A program made the position numbers and the translations under genes. Shown here in pieces: positions 53,347 to 62,532 of a stretch of 64,000 nt of DNA (the stretch's first letter is position 1; the number at the start of each line of letters is the position of its first letter). This stretch comes from Sphingobacterium sp. ML3W (GTDB lineage: Bacteria > Bacteroidota > Bacteroidia > Sphingobacteriales > Sphingobacteriaceae). The stretch spans positions 4,588,001 through 4,652,000 of the forward strand of contig NZ_CP009278.1 of NCBI RefSeq assembly GCF_000747525.1, read 5' to 3'. Under the pieces are notes generated by a model that worked only from the letters and a program-made list of their open reading frames with translations, did no database searches and had not been told where the DNA came from.

Positions 53347-54603
53347 TTATTGAAATAGCAATAGTGCAATGATCAAAGTAACGATTACATTAAAGGTCTG
53401 TGCAATCAGGAAGGCATATAGCGGTTTTTTATTATCCTGCTGAAAAAGATCCTTAAAATTAGTTTCTAAACCGATCGAAGTAAACGCCAATGTAAACCAC
53501 AGTCCTTGAATAAATTTTAAACTGCCTTTAATCTCTGCATTTGTTTCTGGTGAAATGAAAAATGAAAAAAGTAATGACGCAAAAATAAAACCTAGAACAA
53601 ATTTCGGAAATCGCTCCCAGATAATTTTCAATGTGGGTTTTTCTTTCTTGGTCTCATCATCCACGGATTTCGCATAGCTCCAATAGATACTAATTGCAAA
53701 TGCCGCAATTCCTAATAAAACATTTTGTGAGAACTTAACAATTGTACTGATTTTTAAGGCTTCTTCTCCAACCAAACTACCAGAGGCAGCTACAGCACCC
53801 GAAGTATCGATAGAACCTCCTAACCATGCTCCTGTAACTTCTTGCGACAGCCCCATCTTATCTGCTAAATAGGGCATGAAAATCATCATGGGGATAGCCG
53901 TAATCAATACAAGTGAAATGACATAAGAAAGTTTTTTACTGTCGCCCTTAATAGCTCCGGATGTCGCAATAGCAGCCGACACACCACAAATGGACACGGC
54001 ACTTGACAACATGAGTGACATTTCTTTATCAATCTTCAGTTTTTTACAGACCCAAAAAGCAAAGTACCACACCGATATGACCACCACTAACGCTTGAATA
54101 AGTCCCAAAGATCCCGCTTTCAGTATATCTCCAAAAATCACGGTAGTCCCTAAAAGAATCAACCCAATCTTCACATATAATTCTGTACTTAATGCGGCCT
54201 TAAACCAGTCTGGAAGTTTAAAGAAATTACTGATGACCAACCCGATGGCCAAACTAAAGATAACGGCTTCTAGGTTATAATCTTTCACGAAAGCATTTCC
54301 AGCCAAAATCAAGGCTAACATGGTCAATATATACACCGTAGGGAATACAATCAGTAAATTTTTGACTGATTTCCCAAGTAGAAAAGCACCTAAAATAGCC
54401 GCCATTAGGACAAGTCCAAATTGCGTGGCAATAGCCACTAGATTGTCTGTTGCAAACACGAGTTCCTCAAGTTCGGAGAAGTTTTGCCAGTGGAAAATGG
54501 GTTGAGGTACAATGACGCCAAAAATAGCCAAGAATACAATTCCTAAGCCTAAGATAACAACTACCCAATCCTCAGCTATTGAGAATGATTTCGAAGATGA
54601 CAT
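53347..54603 (-). CDS. YeiH/UPF0324-family membrane protein, putative sulfate exporter
   Basis: A 418-residue protein with ~10-11 membrane helices. The family core SSAVSICGVSAAIATSGAI and LGGSIDTSGAVAASG is clear. Members are annotated as putative sulfate exporters mainly from association with sulfur or taurine metabolism; direct evidence is thin. No sulfur genes adjoin it here, so substrate is uncertain. It stands alone between the putP terminator and the terminator of the fatty-acid cluster. Confidence 0.88.
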   Translation of the reverse strand: MSSSKSFSIAEDWVVVILGLGIVFLAIFGVIVPQPIFHWQNFSELEELVFATDNLVAIATQFGLVLMAAILGAFLLGKSVKNLLIVFPTVYILTMLALILAGNAFVKDYNLEAVIFSLAIGLVISNFFKLPDWFKAALSTELYVKIGLILLGTTVIFGDILKAGSLGLIQALVVVISVWYFAFWVCKKLKIDKEMSLMLSSAVSICGVSAAIATSGAIKGDSKKLSYVISLVLITAIPMMIFMPYLADKMGLSQEVTGAWLGGSIDTSGAVAASGSLVGEEALKISTIVKFSQNVLLGIAAFAISIYWSYAKSVDDETKKEKPTLKIIWERFPKFVLGFIFASLLFSFFISPETNAEIKGSLKFIQGLWFTLAFTSIGLETNFKDLFQQDNKKPLYAFLIAQTFNVIVTLIIALLLFQ

Positions 54604-54684
54604 GTATAAAGGTTTTAATTTTGAAACCCCAAATTTAGAAATATTATCCTTGTGGGCAACTCCTAAACGAAAAAGTTACCAAAT

Positions 54685-54718
54685 AAAAAAGCCGTGGTCT
54701 TTACACCATGGCTTTTTT
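54685..54718 (-). terminator. Terminator of the fatty-acid cluster
   Basis: 14-bp stem with one wobble pair (54685-54698 and 54705-54718) with A-run and T-run ends, 23 bp past the acyl-CoA dehydrogenase stop on the minus strand. Confidence 0.88.
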
Positions 54719-54741
54719 TATTTATAATAACCTTTTAAAAC

Positions 54742-56520
54742 CTAAAAACAATATTTATTTGCATCAATCAATTTCTTCGCAATTCGCTGACGTGCTTCTT
54801 TTACATTAAATGGTTCTGACTTTGTAAAACGTCGCAGTCCAACTAACATCATTTTAAGTTCATCTCCTTCAGCAAATGAATTCAACGCTTCTTTTCCAGC
54901 GACATTAACTTTATCGACTGTGGAGTACAGGTAGATTTTAGCCATATCTGTTGCGTCTGCACTTTCTTCAGGCCCTTTTGTATGATACAACTTCTCTGCA
55001 CGCAATAGCGCAGATTCAGCGATGTAGATATAACCAATCACATCGGCGATATTCATCAAAATCTCCTGTTCTTTAGATAGCGACATCATCAGTTTTTGAA
55101 CCGCAGCTCCTGCTATTAGCAATCCTGCTTTTTTCAGGTTAGCAATAATTTTCTTCTCTGCTGCAAATGGAGTCGCATCCTCTTCACCAAAATCAGGAAT
55201 AGCCAACAGTTCTGCTGCAACTGCTGATGCCGGCCCCATTAAATCAATCTCACCTTTCATAGCTCGTTTCAATAACATATCTACGACCAATAAACGATTT
55301 ACCTCATTTGTACCTTCAAAAATACGGTTGATACGAGAATCACGATAGGCACGTTCCATTGGTGCTTCTGCCGAATAGCCCATACCGCCATAAATCTGCA
55401 CGCCTTCATCGACTACATAATCCAACATTTCAGAGCACCAGACTTTAATAATAGCACACTCAATGGCAAATTGTTCTACCGATTTCAATTTTGCTTTCGC
55501 TTCCTCCATGCCACCCGCAACTAGGGACTCATGTGCATCATCAATATTCTGACCAGCACGATATGCCGCTGATTCTGTTGCAAACAAGCGTGTCGCCATC
55601 TCGGCCAATTTGTAACGAATAGCTCCAAATTTGGAAATAGGCAAATTAAACTGCACACGTTCATTTGCATATTTAACAGCCTGTGTAATGACCATTCGCG
55701 ATGAACCAATGGTTGCAGCCCCTAATTTTATACGGCCGATATTTAAGATATTAACGGCTATTTTAAAACCATTCTCCCTTTCGGAAAGCATGTTTTCAAT
55801 AGGAACTTCACAATCATTGAAAAAAACCTGACGTGTGGAAGAGCCTTTGATTCCTAATTTATGTTCTTCAGGGTTCATACTAATTCCCCCGAAATCTTTT
55901 TCGACAATAAAAGCAGTCAAATTCTTATCATCATCAATTTTAGCAAAAACAATAAAAATATCGGCAAAACCTCCATTTGTAATCCACATCTTTTGGCCAT
56001 TGATAACGTAATGAGTACCTGCTACATTTAATTTTGCTGCTGTACGGCCAGAATTGGCATCGGAACCCGAATTAGGTTCTGTCAAACAATAGGAAGCCTT
56101 CCATTCACCTGACGCTAATTTTGGAATATATTTTGCCTTTTGAGCAGCATTACCGTAATATAAAATAGGTAAAGTACCTATCCCTGTATGTGCAGATAAA
56201 GCAACAGCAAAGGAAAATCCACCTCCTACTGCATCGGCCACTAACATGGAGGTATTGAAATTTTTACCAAAACCACCATATTCTTCTGGTATAGATACAC
56301 TTAACATACCCAACTCACCAGCTTTATCCATTAAACTCGGCATCAGTCCCTCTTCTTGGGCATCGATACGATCTAATTTATTTAAAACTTCTGTTTCTAA
56401 AAAATCAATACACGTTTGACGAATCATCCTTGCTTCTTCGTCAAATTCTTCAGGAATAAAAATATCTGTATAAGAGGTTTCTTTGATTACAAATTCTCCG
56501 CCTTTAATTGTGTTACTCAT
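54742..56520 (-). CDS. Acyl-CoA dehydrogenase
   Basis: A 592-residue FAD enzyme for the first step of beta-oxidation. Motifs: YCLTEPNSGSDA (FAD/substrate), WITNGG, and RINRIFEGTNEVNRLLV with the likely catalytic Glu. The ~180-residue C-terminal extension beyond the core is typical of very-long-chain/Bacteroidota types. Electrons go to ETF, not encoded here. Last gene of the minus-strand cluster. The 275-bp gap upstream (56521-56795) shows no gene and no clear terminator; a near-consensus ATCCTTTG box sits close to the start on the minus strand, so a second promoter is possible. Confidence 0.95.
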   Translation of the reverse strand: MSNTIKGGEFVIKETSYTDIFIPEEFDEEARMIRQTCIDFLETEVLNKLDRIDAQEEGLMPSLMDKAGELGMLSVSIPEEYGGFGKNFNTSMLVADAVGGGFSFAVALSAHTGIGTLPILYYGNAAQKAKYIPKLASGEWKASYCLTEPNSGSDANSGRTAAKLNVAGTHYVINGQKMWITNGGFADIFIVFAKIDDDKNLTAFIVEKDFGGISMNPEEHKLGIKGSSTRQVFFNDCEVPIENMLSERENGFKIAVNILNIGRIKLGAATIGSSRMVITQAVKYANERVQFNLPISKFGAIRYKLAEMATRLFATESAAYRAGQNIDDAHESLVAGGMEEAKAKLKSVEQFAIECAIIKVWCSEMLDYVVDEGVQIYGGMGYSAEAPMERAYRDSRINRIFEGTNEVNRLLVVDMLLKRAMKGEIDLMGPASAVAAELLAIPDFGEEDATPFAAEKKIIANLKKAGLLIAGAAVQKLMMSLSKEQEILMNIADVIGYIYIAESALLRAEKLYHTKGPEESADATDMAKIYLYSTVDKVNVAGKEALNSFAEGDELKMMLVGLRRFTKSEPFNVKEARQRIAKKLIDANKYCF

Positions 56521-56795
56521 AATTTTTTCTGATTAAAGTGCAAAGGATAAAGACGATGCCCTATTTCTTTGCTTCTATTGTTTTAAAAAAATATTGTTAC
56601 TCTTTTTTTGAATTGCCCATACAGCTTCAATCATTTACTTAGGCTGATGAATATATTCAAATCAATCTGCAGAAATCCATTTGATTTCAATTTAGAAACC
56701 ATGTCTTCCTATAATTTTCACATCATGTATCACGTCCTTATTCTATGAACTTAAAAAGCTTTTATCGCGCTAGGAAGTGCTAAAAAATGGTACAA

Positions 56796-57971
56796 CTATA
56801 ACAACTCAAAAATACCTGCTGCTCCCTGTCCAGTTCCAACACACATGGTGACCATACCATATTTTTTATTTCTACGCTTTAATTCATTCAATATTTGAAC
56901 TGTCAATTTAGCACCGGTACACCCCAATGGGTGTCCTAAAGCAATAGCACCTCCATTAACATTGACTTTTTCTTCATCCAAACCCAACTCACGGATAACG
57001 GCTAAAGATTGTGAAGCAAAAGCTTCATTCAACTCAAACAAATCGATATCCTCTTTCTTCAATCCTGCCATTTTCAAAGCTTTGGGTATCGCTACAATGG
57101 GACCAATCCCCATAATACGAGGTGGTACACCTGCCACTGCATAGCTCACAAGACGCGCTATTGGTTTCAGATTTAATTCATTCATTTTTTTCTCTGAAAG
57201 CACTAAAACAAAAGCTGCTCCATCTGAGGTTTGAGAAGAATTTCCGGCTGTCACCACACCATCGGCGGCAAAAACAGGTCGTAACTTTGCTAATACCTCA
57301 AGAGAGGAGTCCGCACGTGGTCCTTCATCAGTGTCCACGACATACTCTCGTGTCTCTATTTTTTTTCCATCCTTTAGATAATTCTCTTTCACTGTTATAG
57401 GCACAACACCATCTTTCAAGTGTCCATTCTTAATGGCTTCAATAGCTTTCTGGTGTGATTTTAAAGAAAATGCATCTTGATCTTCGCGAGATATATGATA
57501 TTCTTTTGCAACGGCTTCGGCGGTAAGCCCCATCCCCCAATACCAATCTGGGTTTTTCTTGGCTACTTCAGGATTTGGAACAATTTTCCATCCTCCAAAA
57601 GGCATACCCGACATCACTTCAACACCTCCAGCAATAATACAATCGGCCATGCCTGCTTTTATTTTCGCTACAGCTGTGGCTATTGTTTCCAGTCCAGAGG
57701 CACAGTAACGATTCACAGTGACTCCTGGGACCTTATCCGTCTCTAAGCCCATAAGCGATATTAAACGCCCTACATTCAATCCTTGTTCTGCTTCTGGCAT
57801 TGCATTTCCAACGATTACATCGTCAATTTCTTCTTTATTTAAATTTGGAACTGATGCTACCAAGTGCTTGATAACATCCGCGGCCAAATCATCTGCACGC
57901 ATAAAACGAAATCCACCACGAGGTGCTTTCCCTACTGCCGTACGATATCCTGCTACAATATATGCTTCCAT
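56796..57971 (-). CDS. Acetyl-CoA acyltransferase (thiolase)
   Basis: A 391-residue thiolase that releases acetyl-CoA in beta-oxidation. Active-site residues: nucleophile Cys in VNRYCASGLE, His in GGAIALGHPLGCTGA and second Cys in MVTMCVGTGQGA. Placed between the bifunctional enzyme and the acyl-CoA dehydrogenase, which favours the degradative FadA role over acetoacetyl-CoA synthesis. The 287-bp gap before it (57972-58258) has no gene; a small TTAATC/GATTAA inverted repeat is at about 58135-58151. Confidence 0.95.
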   Translation of the reverse strand: MEAYIVAGYRTAVGKAPRGGFRFMRADDLAADVIKHLVASVPNLNKEEIDDVIVGNAMPEAEQGLNVGRLISLMGLETDKVPGVTVNRYCASGLETIATAVAKIKAGMADCIIAGGVEVMSGMPFGGWKIVPNPEVAKKNPDWYWGMGLTAEAVAKEYHISREDQDAFSLKSHQKAIEAIKNGHLKDGVVPITVKENYLKDGKKIETREYVVDTDEGPRADSSLEVLAKLRPVFAADGVVTAGNSSQTSDGAAFVLVLSEKKMNELNLKPIARLVSYAVAGVPPRIMGIGPIVAIPKALKMAGLKKEDIDLFELNEAFASQSLAVIRELGLDEEKVNVNGGAIALGHPLGCTGAKLTVQILNELKRRNKKYGMVTMCVGTGQGAAGIFELL

Positions 57972-58258
57972 AATAATATGAGTAGTTATATAACCTGAGT
58001 TTTTTGATATAATTAACTGTGTCTCGACTTCCTAATTAGATCCATGTACTATGGAAAGAAACTGAATTAATTCTTTGCTTGAATTTCATGCTGCTTCCTC
58101 TGCTATGTTCGAAGGAATTGAAACCGCGGCACGATTAATCTGACTGATTAAATTTCTCCTTATCTGGAAAAATCGATGTAACCTTTTATATATCAGAAAT
58201 AAAAGTTATTGCTTTTTGCCAAATTTTCAATTCCTTGTTATTGATGCATTTCTAAATA

Positions 58259-60685
58259 CTAATTTCTTAACGGTTTTCCTTTTGTTAACATAAATTGAAT
58301 CCGCTCCAATGTTTTCCGTTCCGCACATAACTCAAGAAAAGCTTTTCGCTCTAAATCCAATAAATATTGCTCTGAGACTTCTGTTGGTGCAGACAATTCG
58401 CCACCACATAAAACTGTTCCTAGTTTTTCTGAAATCTTTTTATCATGATCCGAGATATAATTTCCCGCCCGCATTGAGCTTGCTCCAACATATACTATAC
58501 CAAGACCTTGTTTTCCTAATACCTTAATATCTGTTCGTTGTACAGGTTGCAGGTATCCAGCATTTGCCAATTCCAAAGCTTTTTCTTTAGCATCGGCAAT
58601 GAGTCTTGCCTTATTCATAGTAATGGCATATTTACCTTGCTGTAAATAACCTAATTCAAAAGCCTCTACTGCCGAAGTCGATACTTTTGCAGTACCTATA
58701 GTCAAGAAACGGTCCTTTAACGTATTTTGAACAATTTGATCATCTTTGTATTCATCTGAAGCACGTAAAGCAAATTCTTTCGTGCCTCCTCCTCCAGGGA
58801 TAACGCCAACACCAAATTCGACTAAACCCATATATGTTTCAGCATGTGCCTGCACAAAATCTGCATGCATAGAAAATTCACAGCCGCCACCCAGTGTCAT
58901 TTGAAAAGGAGCGACTATCACGGGTATCGATGAATAGCGGATACGCATAGAAGTATTTTGGAAAGCACGAACTGCCATGTTTAATTCATCATAATCTTGC
59001 TCCGCTGCCATCATGAATATCATGCCTATATTTGCACCTGCGGAGAAATTTTTCCCTTCATTGGAAATCACCAATCCACGATACTCTTTCTCTGCCAAAT
59101 CAATCGCTTTATTTACTCCTTGAATGACATCTCCACCTATCGTATTCATCTTTGTATGGAATTCACAATTGATGATACCATCTCCTAAGTCAATGATTGA
59201 AACTCCTGAATTTTTCCAGATTGTCTTGCTATCACGAATATGATCCAAAACAATTAAGTCCTCAGTACCGGGAATCGGTTTGTATGATTTGGAAGTGATG
59301 TCATAATAATAACGTACACCATTTTCAATTTTATAAAAAGATTCACAACCTGCATCCAACATAGCATGTACCCATTGGGCCACTTCACCACGTTGACCTG
59401 GAAGACGTTTTTCTTCTGTTTTAATTTTTTCTATTGTCTGACGAACACCTAAGGCATCCCACACTTCGAAAGGTCCTATCTCCCATCCAAAGCCTGCACG
59501 CATTGCATCATCGATACGGAAAAAATCATCCGTAATCTCCGGAACACGATTAGATACATATTCAAATAATGGATAATGCATCGCACGGAATAATTCCCCT
59601 GCTTTATCTTTTCCTTCTTCATACACTTTCATTCGCTGACGAATATCCTCCACCTGCTTAGTCGCTTCCAAGGTCGTTGATTTAACTTTCCCTTGTGATT
59701 CAAACACTAGTGTTTGAAGGTTTAAAGCCTGAATTTCAGAATTCCCTTCTGCATCTTTTATCTTTTGATAGAATCCTTTTTTCGTTTTCTCACCCAACCA
59801 CTTATTCTCTACCATTTTGGTTATGAAAGATGGCAATTGAAATACTCCTTTGGCTTCATCATCGGGTGCATTTTGTGCGAGTCCATTAGCCACATTGACC
59901 AATGTATCTAAGCCCACGACATCAGCTGTACGGAAAGTTGCAGATTTAGGATGTCCCATTGCAGGTCCTGTATATTTATCTACTTCTTCCACAGTCAAAC
60001 CTAATGGCTCAACTAAATGTGTCAAAGCAAGCATGGAATAAACACCTATCCTATTTCCAATAAAAGCAGGTGTATCTTTACACAATACAACCGTTTTACC
60101 TAAAAATTTATCTCCAAATTTCAACAAGAAATCGACCACCTCATCTTTCGTGTTTGGCGTAGGGATAATTTCTAACAATTGTAAATAACGGGGCGGATTG
60201 AAGAAGTGTGTTCCACAGAAATGATCTTTAAAATCTTCTGACCTACCTTCTGTCATTAAATGAATGGGAATACCTGATGTATTTGAAGTGATTAAAGTTC
60301 CGGGTGTACGGTATTTTTCTACTTGTTCAAACACAGATTTCTTAATATCCAATCTTTCGACCACAACCTCAATTATCCAATCGCAGGACGCGATATCTGC
60401 CATATTATCATCAAAGTTTCCTGTCGAAATCCTTTTAACAAAGGATTTGCTATAAATAGGAGATGGATTAGATTTGACAGCCGTTTCTAAAGACTGATTG
60501 ACAATGCGATTGCGCACGACCTTACTTTCCAAAGTAAGTCCTTTTGCTGTTTCAGTGGGTAACAGTTCTTTTGGAACAATATCCAAGAGTAATACTTCCG
60601 CACCAATGTTAGCAAAATGGCATGCGATCCTAGAGCCCATTACCCCAGATCCTAATACTGCTACTTTTCTAATGTTTCTGCTCAT
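58259..60685 (-). CDS. 3-hydroxyacyl-CoA dehydrogenase/enoyl-CoA hydratase, bifunctional
   Basis: An 808-residue beta-oxidation enzyme carrying two activities in reverse order to E. coli FadB. The N-terminal dehydrogenase has the NAD motif VLGSGVMGSRIA (residues 10-21) and FCGTHFFNPPRY with the catalytic His. The C-terminal hydratase (~500-800) has GKNFSAGANIG, GGGCEFSMHADF and GLVEFGVGVIPGGGGT. It converts enoyl-CoA to 3-ketoacyl-CoA for the adjacent thiolase. A 30-bp near-perfect palindrome lies just upstream, between it and the marR gene. Confidence 0.95.
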   Translation of the reverse strand: MSRNIRKVAVLGSGVMGSRIACHFANIGAEVLLLDIVPKELLPTETAKGLTLESKVVRNRIVNQSLETAVKSNPSPIYSKSFVKRISTGNFDDNMADIASCDWIIEVVVERLDIKKSVFEQVEKYRTPGTLITSNTSGIPIHLMTEGRSEDFKDHFCGTHFFNPPRYLQLLEIIPTPNTKDEVVDFLLKFGDKFLGKTVVLCKDTPAFIGNRIGVYSMLALTHLVEPLGLTVEEVDKYTGPAMGHPKSATFRTADVVGLDTLVNVANGLAQNAPDDEAKGVFQLPSFITKMVENKWLGEKTKKGFYQKIKDAEGNSEIQALNLQTLVFESQGKVKSTTLEATKQVEDIRQRMKVYEEGKDKAGELFRAMHYPLFEYVSNRVPEITDDFFRIDDAMRAGFGWEIGPFEVWDALGVRQTIEKIKTEEKRLPGQRGEVAQWVHAMLDAGCESFYKIENGVRYYYDITSKSYKPIPGTEDLIVLDHIRDSKTIWKNSGVSIIDLGDGIINCEFHTKMNTIGGDVIQGVNKAIDLAEKEYRGLVISNEGKNFSAGANIGMIFMMAAEQDYDELNMAVRAFQNTSMRIRYSSIPVIVAPFQMTLGGGCEFSMHADFVQAHAETYMGLVEFGVGVIPGGGGTKEFALRASDEYKDDQIVQNTLKDRFLTIGTAKVSTSAVEAFELGYLQQGKYAITMNKARLIADAKEKALELANAGYLQPVQRTDIKVLGKQGLGIVYVGASSMRAGNYISDHDKKISEKLGTVLCGGELSAPTEVSEQYLLDLERKAFLELCAERKTLERIQFMLTKGKPLRN

Positions 60686-60702
60686 TTATTTAATTGTTTA
60701 TT

Positions 60703-60732
60703 ATCAATAATTAGGTTAACCTAATCATTGAT
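60703..60732. promoter_or_regulatory. 30-bp near-perfect palindrome between marR and the bifunctional gene
   Basis: Core ATTAGGTTAACCTAAT (60710-60725) is a perfect palindrome; it extends to 30 bp with one mismatched pair. It overlaps the marR stop codon and lies 18-47 bp upstream of the bifunctional gene's start. It could be a regulator site for an internal promoter. It is unlike the marR-proximal palindrome in sequence. Confidence 0.5.
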
Positions 60733-61174
60733 CGATGGTACTGTTTTCTTCTTGATAGGCGGTGGCTAATTCATTCAATTTAGCCAAAGATTTCATCAGT
60801 TGTGCCCGTTCCTTTTCCGATAAATTTAATTCCAAATAGTGATTAAAGTTACGAACGACATTCTTTGCTATTTCCCTTTTTTCTTTCCCTAATTCGGTTA
60901 AATAAACCCTTACTGATCGTTTGTCCGATGCACTTGCTTCCCTATAGATAAATCCCAATTTTTCTAAATTATTTAACACACGAGACAAACTAGTTGTTTT
61001 TACTCCGGTAAGATTTGCGATTTGCGATACTGGAGTACCTTCTTTATGGATATTAATTAAAATATAGCCAGCAGCTTGTGTAAAACCATATTGGGCTGCA
61101 ATTTGGTTATACTTATTAGCTATGGTCTGCCAACCTGTTTTTAAAAAATAATCGATAGTTTTATTCTGGTTCAT
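60725..61174 (-). CDS. MarR-family transcriptional regulator
   Basis: A 149-residue winged-helix regulator: VSQIANLTGVKTTSLSRVLNNLEKLGFIYREASASDKRSVRVYLTELG is the MarR recognition helix and wing. First gene of the minus-strand beta-oxidation cluster, 39 bp before the bifunctional gene. A canonical promoter at 61208-61238 overlaps a 20-bp palindrome (61191-61210), which predicts self-repression relieved by a ligand such as an acyl-CoA; the ligand is inferred from context only. Confidence 0.93.
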   Translation of the reverse strand: MNQNKTIDYFLKTGWQTIANKYNQIAAQYGFTQAAGYILINIHKEGTPVSQIANLTGVKTTSLSRVLNNLEKLGFIYREASASDKRSVRVYLTELGKEKREIAKNVVRNFNHYLELNLSEKERAQLMKSLAKLNELATAYQEENSTIDQ

Positions 61175-61190
61175 AATTTATATTATTATA

Positions 61191-61210
61191 TTGCTATGCA
61201 AGCATAACAA
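61191..61210. promoter_or_regulatory. Operator-like palindrome of the marR-fad cluster
   Basis: TTGCTATGCAAGCATAACAA: 9-bp half-sites around a central AA with a single mismatch, 17 bp upstream of the marR start and spanning the predicted transcription start. Size and position fit a MarR dimer site. Confidence 0.65.
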
Positions 61211-61238
61211 ATCTAATTTATTTTTCTTAGAATTCAAA
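61208..61238 (-). promoter_or_regulatory. Bacteroidota promoter of the marR-fad cluster
   Basis: On the minus strand: TTTG (61238-61235), exactly 19 nt, TAGATTTG (61215-61208). A full match to the consensus. Predicted start ~61201 falls inside the palindrome. Confidence 0.8.
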
Positions 61239-61437
61239 TAGTATTTTTTTATTTTTTAATAAATACTTGTCAGAAATGAGTAGCACTGTTCCAAACTGCC
61301 AAAACTCACTCATAGACTTACAGAAAAGCAATATTTTCAGAATGTGGAAAACTTTTAAACACTACAAAACAACAAGTTAAGCAAAACAACACTATAGTTA
61401 CTCACATTAATGCTTTTATTTTCAAAATTAAATCGGT

Positions 61438-61445
61438 TACCTTTG
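61438..61445 (+). promoter_or_regulatory. -7 box of the oxygenase gene
   Basis: TACCTTTG, a TAnnTTTG match 19 bp before the ATG; -33 region is only T-rich. Confidence 0.5.
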
Positions 61446-61464
61446 TACAAACAAACATAAACGT

Positions 61465-62427
61465 ATGGCTTTAGTTAATATTCCGAGACTTGACTTGCTA
61501 AATTTCACTGAGGGAAATTCAGATCAACGCAATCAATTTATCCAAGACATTGGAAAAGCTTTTAACGAAACTGGTTTCGTTACTATTGCAAATCATGGTC
61601 TTTCAAAAGAATTAATAGACGAATTGTATCAAATCGTTCCGGCATTTTTCTCGTTGCCGACAGCGACCAAATTAAAGTATGAGTTTCCCGAACTTGCAGG
61701 ACAAAGGGGCTACACGACAAAAGGCCGTGAAAAAGCTAAAGACTCCACCACTCCAGATTTAAAGGAATTTTGGCAAAGAGGACAGACGATTGTTGGTGAA
61801 GAATATAGTAAAACTGATTTCCCTGATAATCCGGAAGTTGCCGAATTACCTCGATTCAGTGAGATCACCGGCGAAGTATATAAAAAGCTAGAAGATACTG
61901 GTCGCGAATTATTAAAAGCTATCGCAACTTATTTAGATTTAGAAGAAGACTACTTCGAAAAATTTGTCATCAATGGTAATTCAATTTTAAGAGCAATCCA
62001 TTACTTTCCGATTAAAAATCCAGAAGAATTAGCTGCTGATGCTGTTCGTGCAGGAGCACATGAAGACATCAACTTAATTACTTTATTGATTGGGGCTAGT
62101 GCGGATGGTCTGGAAGTAATGACAAAAGATGGCAAATGGTTCCCTATTAAAGCAAAAGGTGAAGATATTGTGATTAATGTGGGCGACATGTTACAACGCT
62201 TAACCAATAACAAATTAAAATCAACGACACACCGTGTGGTAAATCCTCCTCGCGAATTAATGGGAACTTCTCGTTTCTCCATTCCTTTCTTTTTGCACCC
62301 TAAGTCATCGATGAGTTTAGCTTGTCTCGATTCTTGTATCAGCGAAGATTATCCAAAGGCGTACCCTGATTATACAGCAGGAGAATACTTGGACGAACGC
62401 TTGAGAGAGATCGGTTTGAAGATGTAA
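61465..62427 (+). CDS. 2-oxoglutarate/Fe(II)-dependent oxygenase, isopenicillin-N-synthase-like family
   Basis: A 320-residue non-heme iron enzyme. Iron ligands are H199-x-D201 in GAHEDINL and H256 in STTHRVV; R270-x-S272 in SRFSIPF binds 2-oxoglutarate. The N-terminal DIOX_N region has the FNETGFVTIANHG signature (33-45). Similar proteins in bacteria are broadly annotated and their substrates are mostly unknown; antibiotic synthesis should not be inferred. No biosynthetic neighbours. Divergent from marR, single-gene unit. Confidence 0.92.
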   Translation: MALVNIPRLDLLNFTEGNSDQRNQFIQDIGKAFNETGFVTIANHGLSKELIDELYQIVPAFFSLPTATKLKYEFPELAGQRGYTTKGREKAKDSTTPDLKEFWQRGQTIVGEEYSKTDFPDNPEVAELPRFSEITGEVYKKLEDTGRELLKAIATYLDLEEDYFEKFVINGNSILRAIHYFPIKNPEELAADAVRAGAHEDINLITLLIGASADGLEVMTKDGKWFPIKAKGEDIVINVGDMLQRLTNNKLKSTTHRVVNPPRELMGTSRFSIPFFLHPKSSMSLACLDSCISEDYPKAYPDYTAGEYLDERLREIGLKM

Positions 62428-62450
62428 TAATAAAGACCGTGTTTTATAAC

Positions 62451-62490
62451 AAAATAAGGCGCTACAGACTAATCTGTAGCGCCTTATTTT
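62451..62490. terminator. Bidirectional terminator after the oxygenase gene
   Basis: Perfect 18-bp stem (62451-62468 and 62473-62490) with a 4-nt loop, between converging genes. Confidence 0.93.
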
Positions 62491-62532
62491 TGTTATGGTA
62501 AAACTATAATCAATTGTCAATACTCAGAATAT

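Noticed and set aside
61465..62427. Antibiotic-biosynthesis (isopenicillin N synthase) role for the oxygenase
   Set aside because: It has the 2-oxoglutarate RxS motif and no biosynthetic neighbours; the family is broad.
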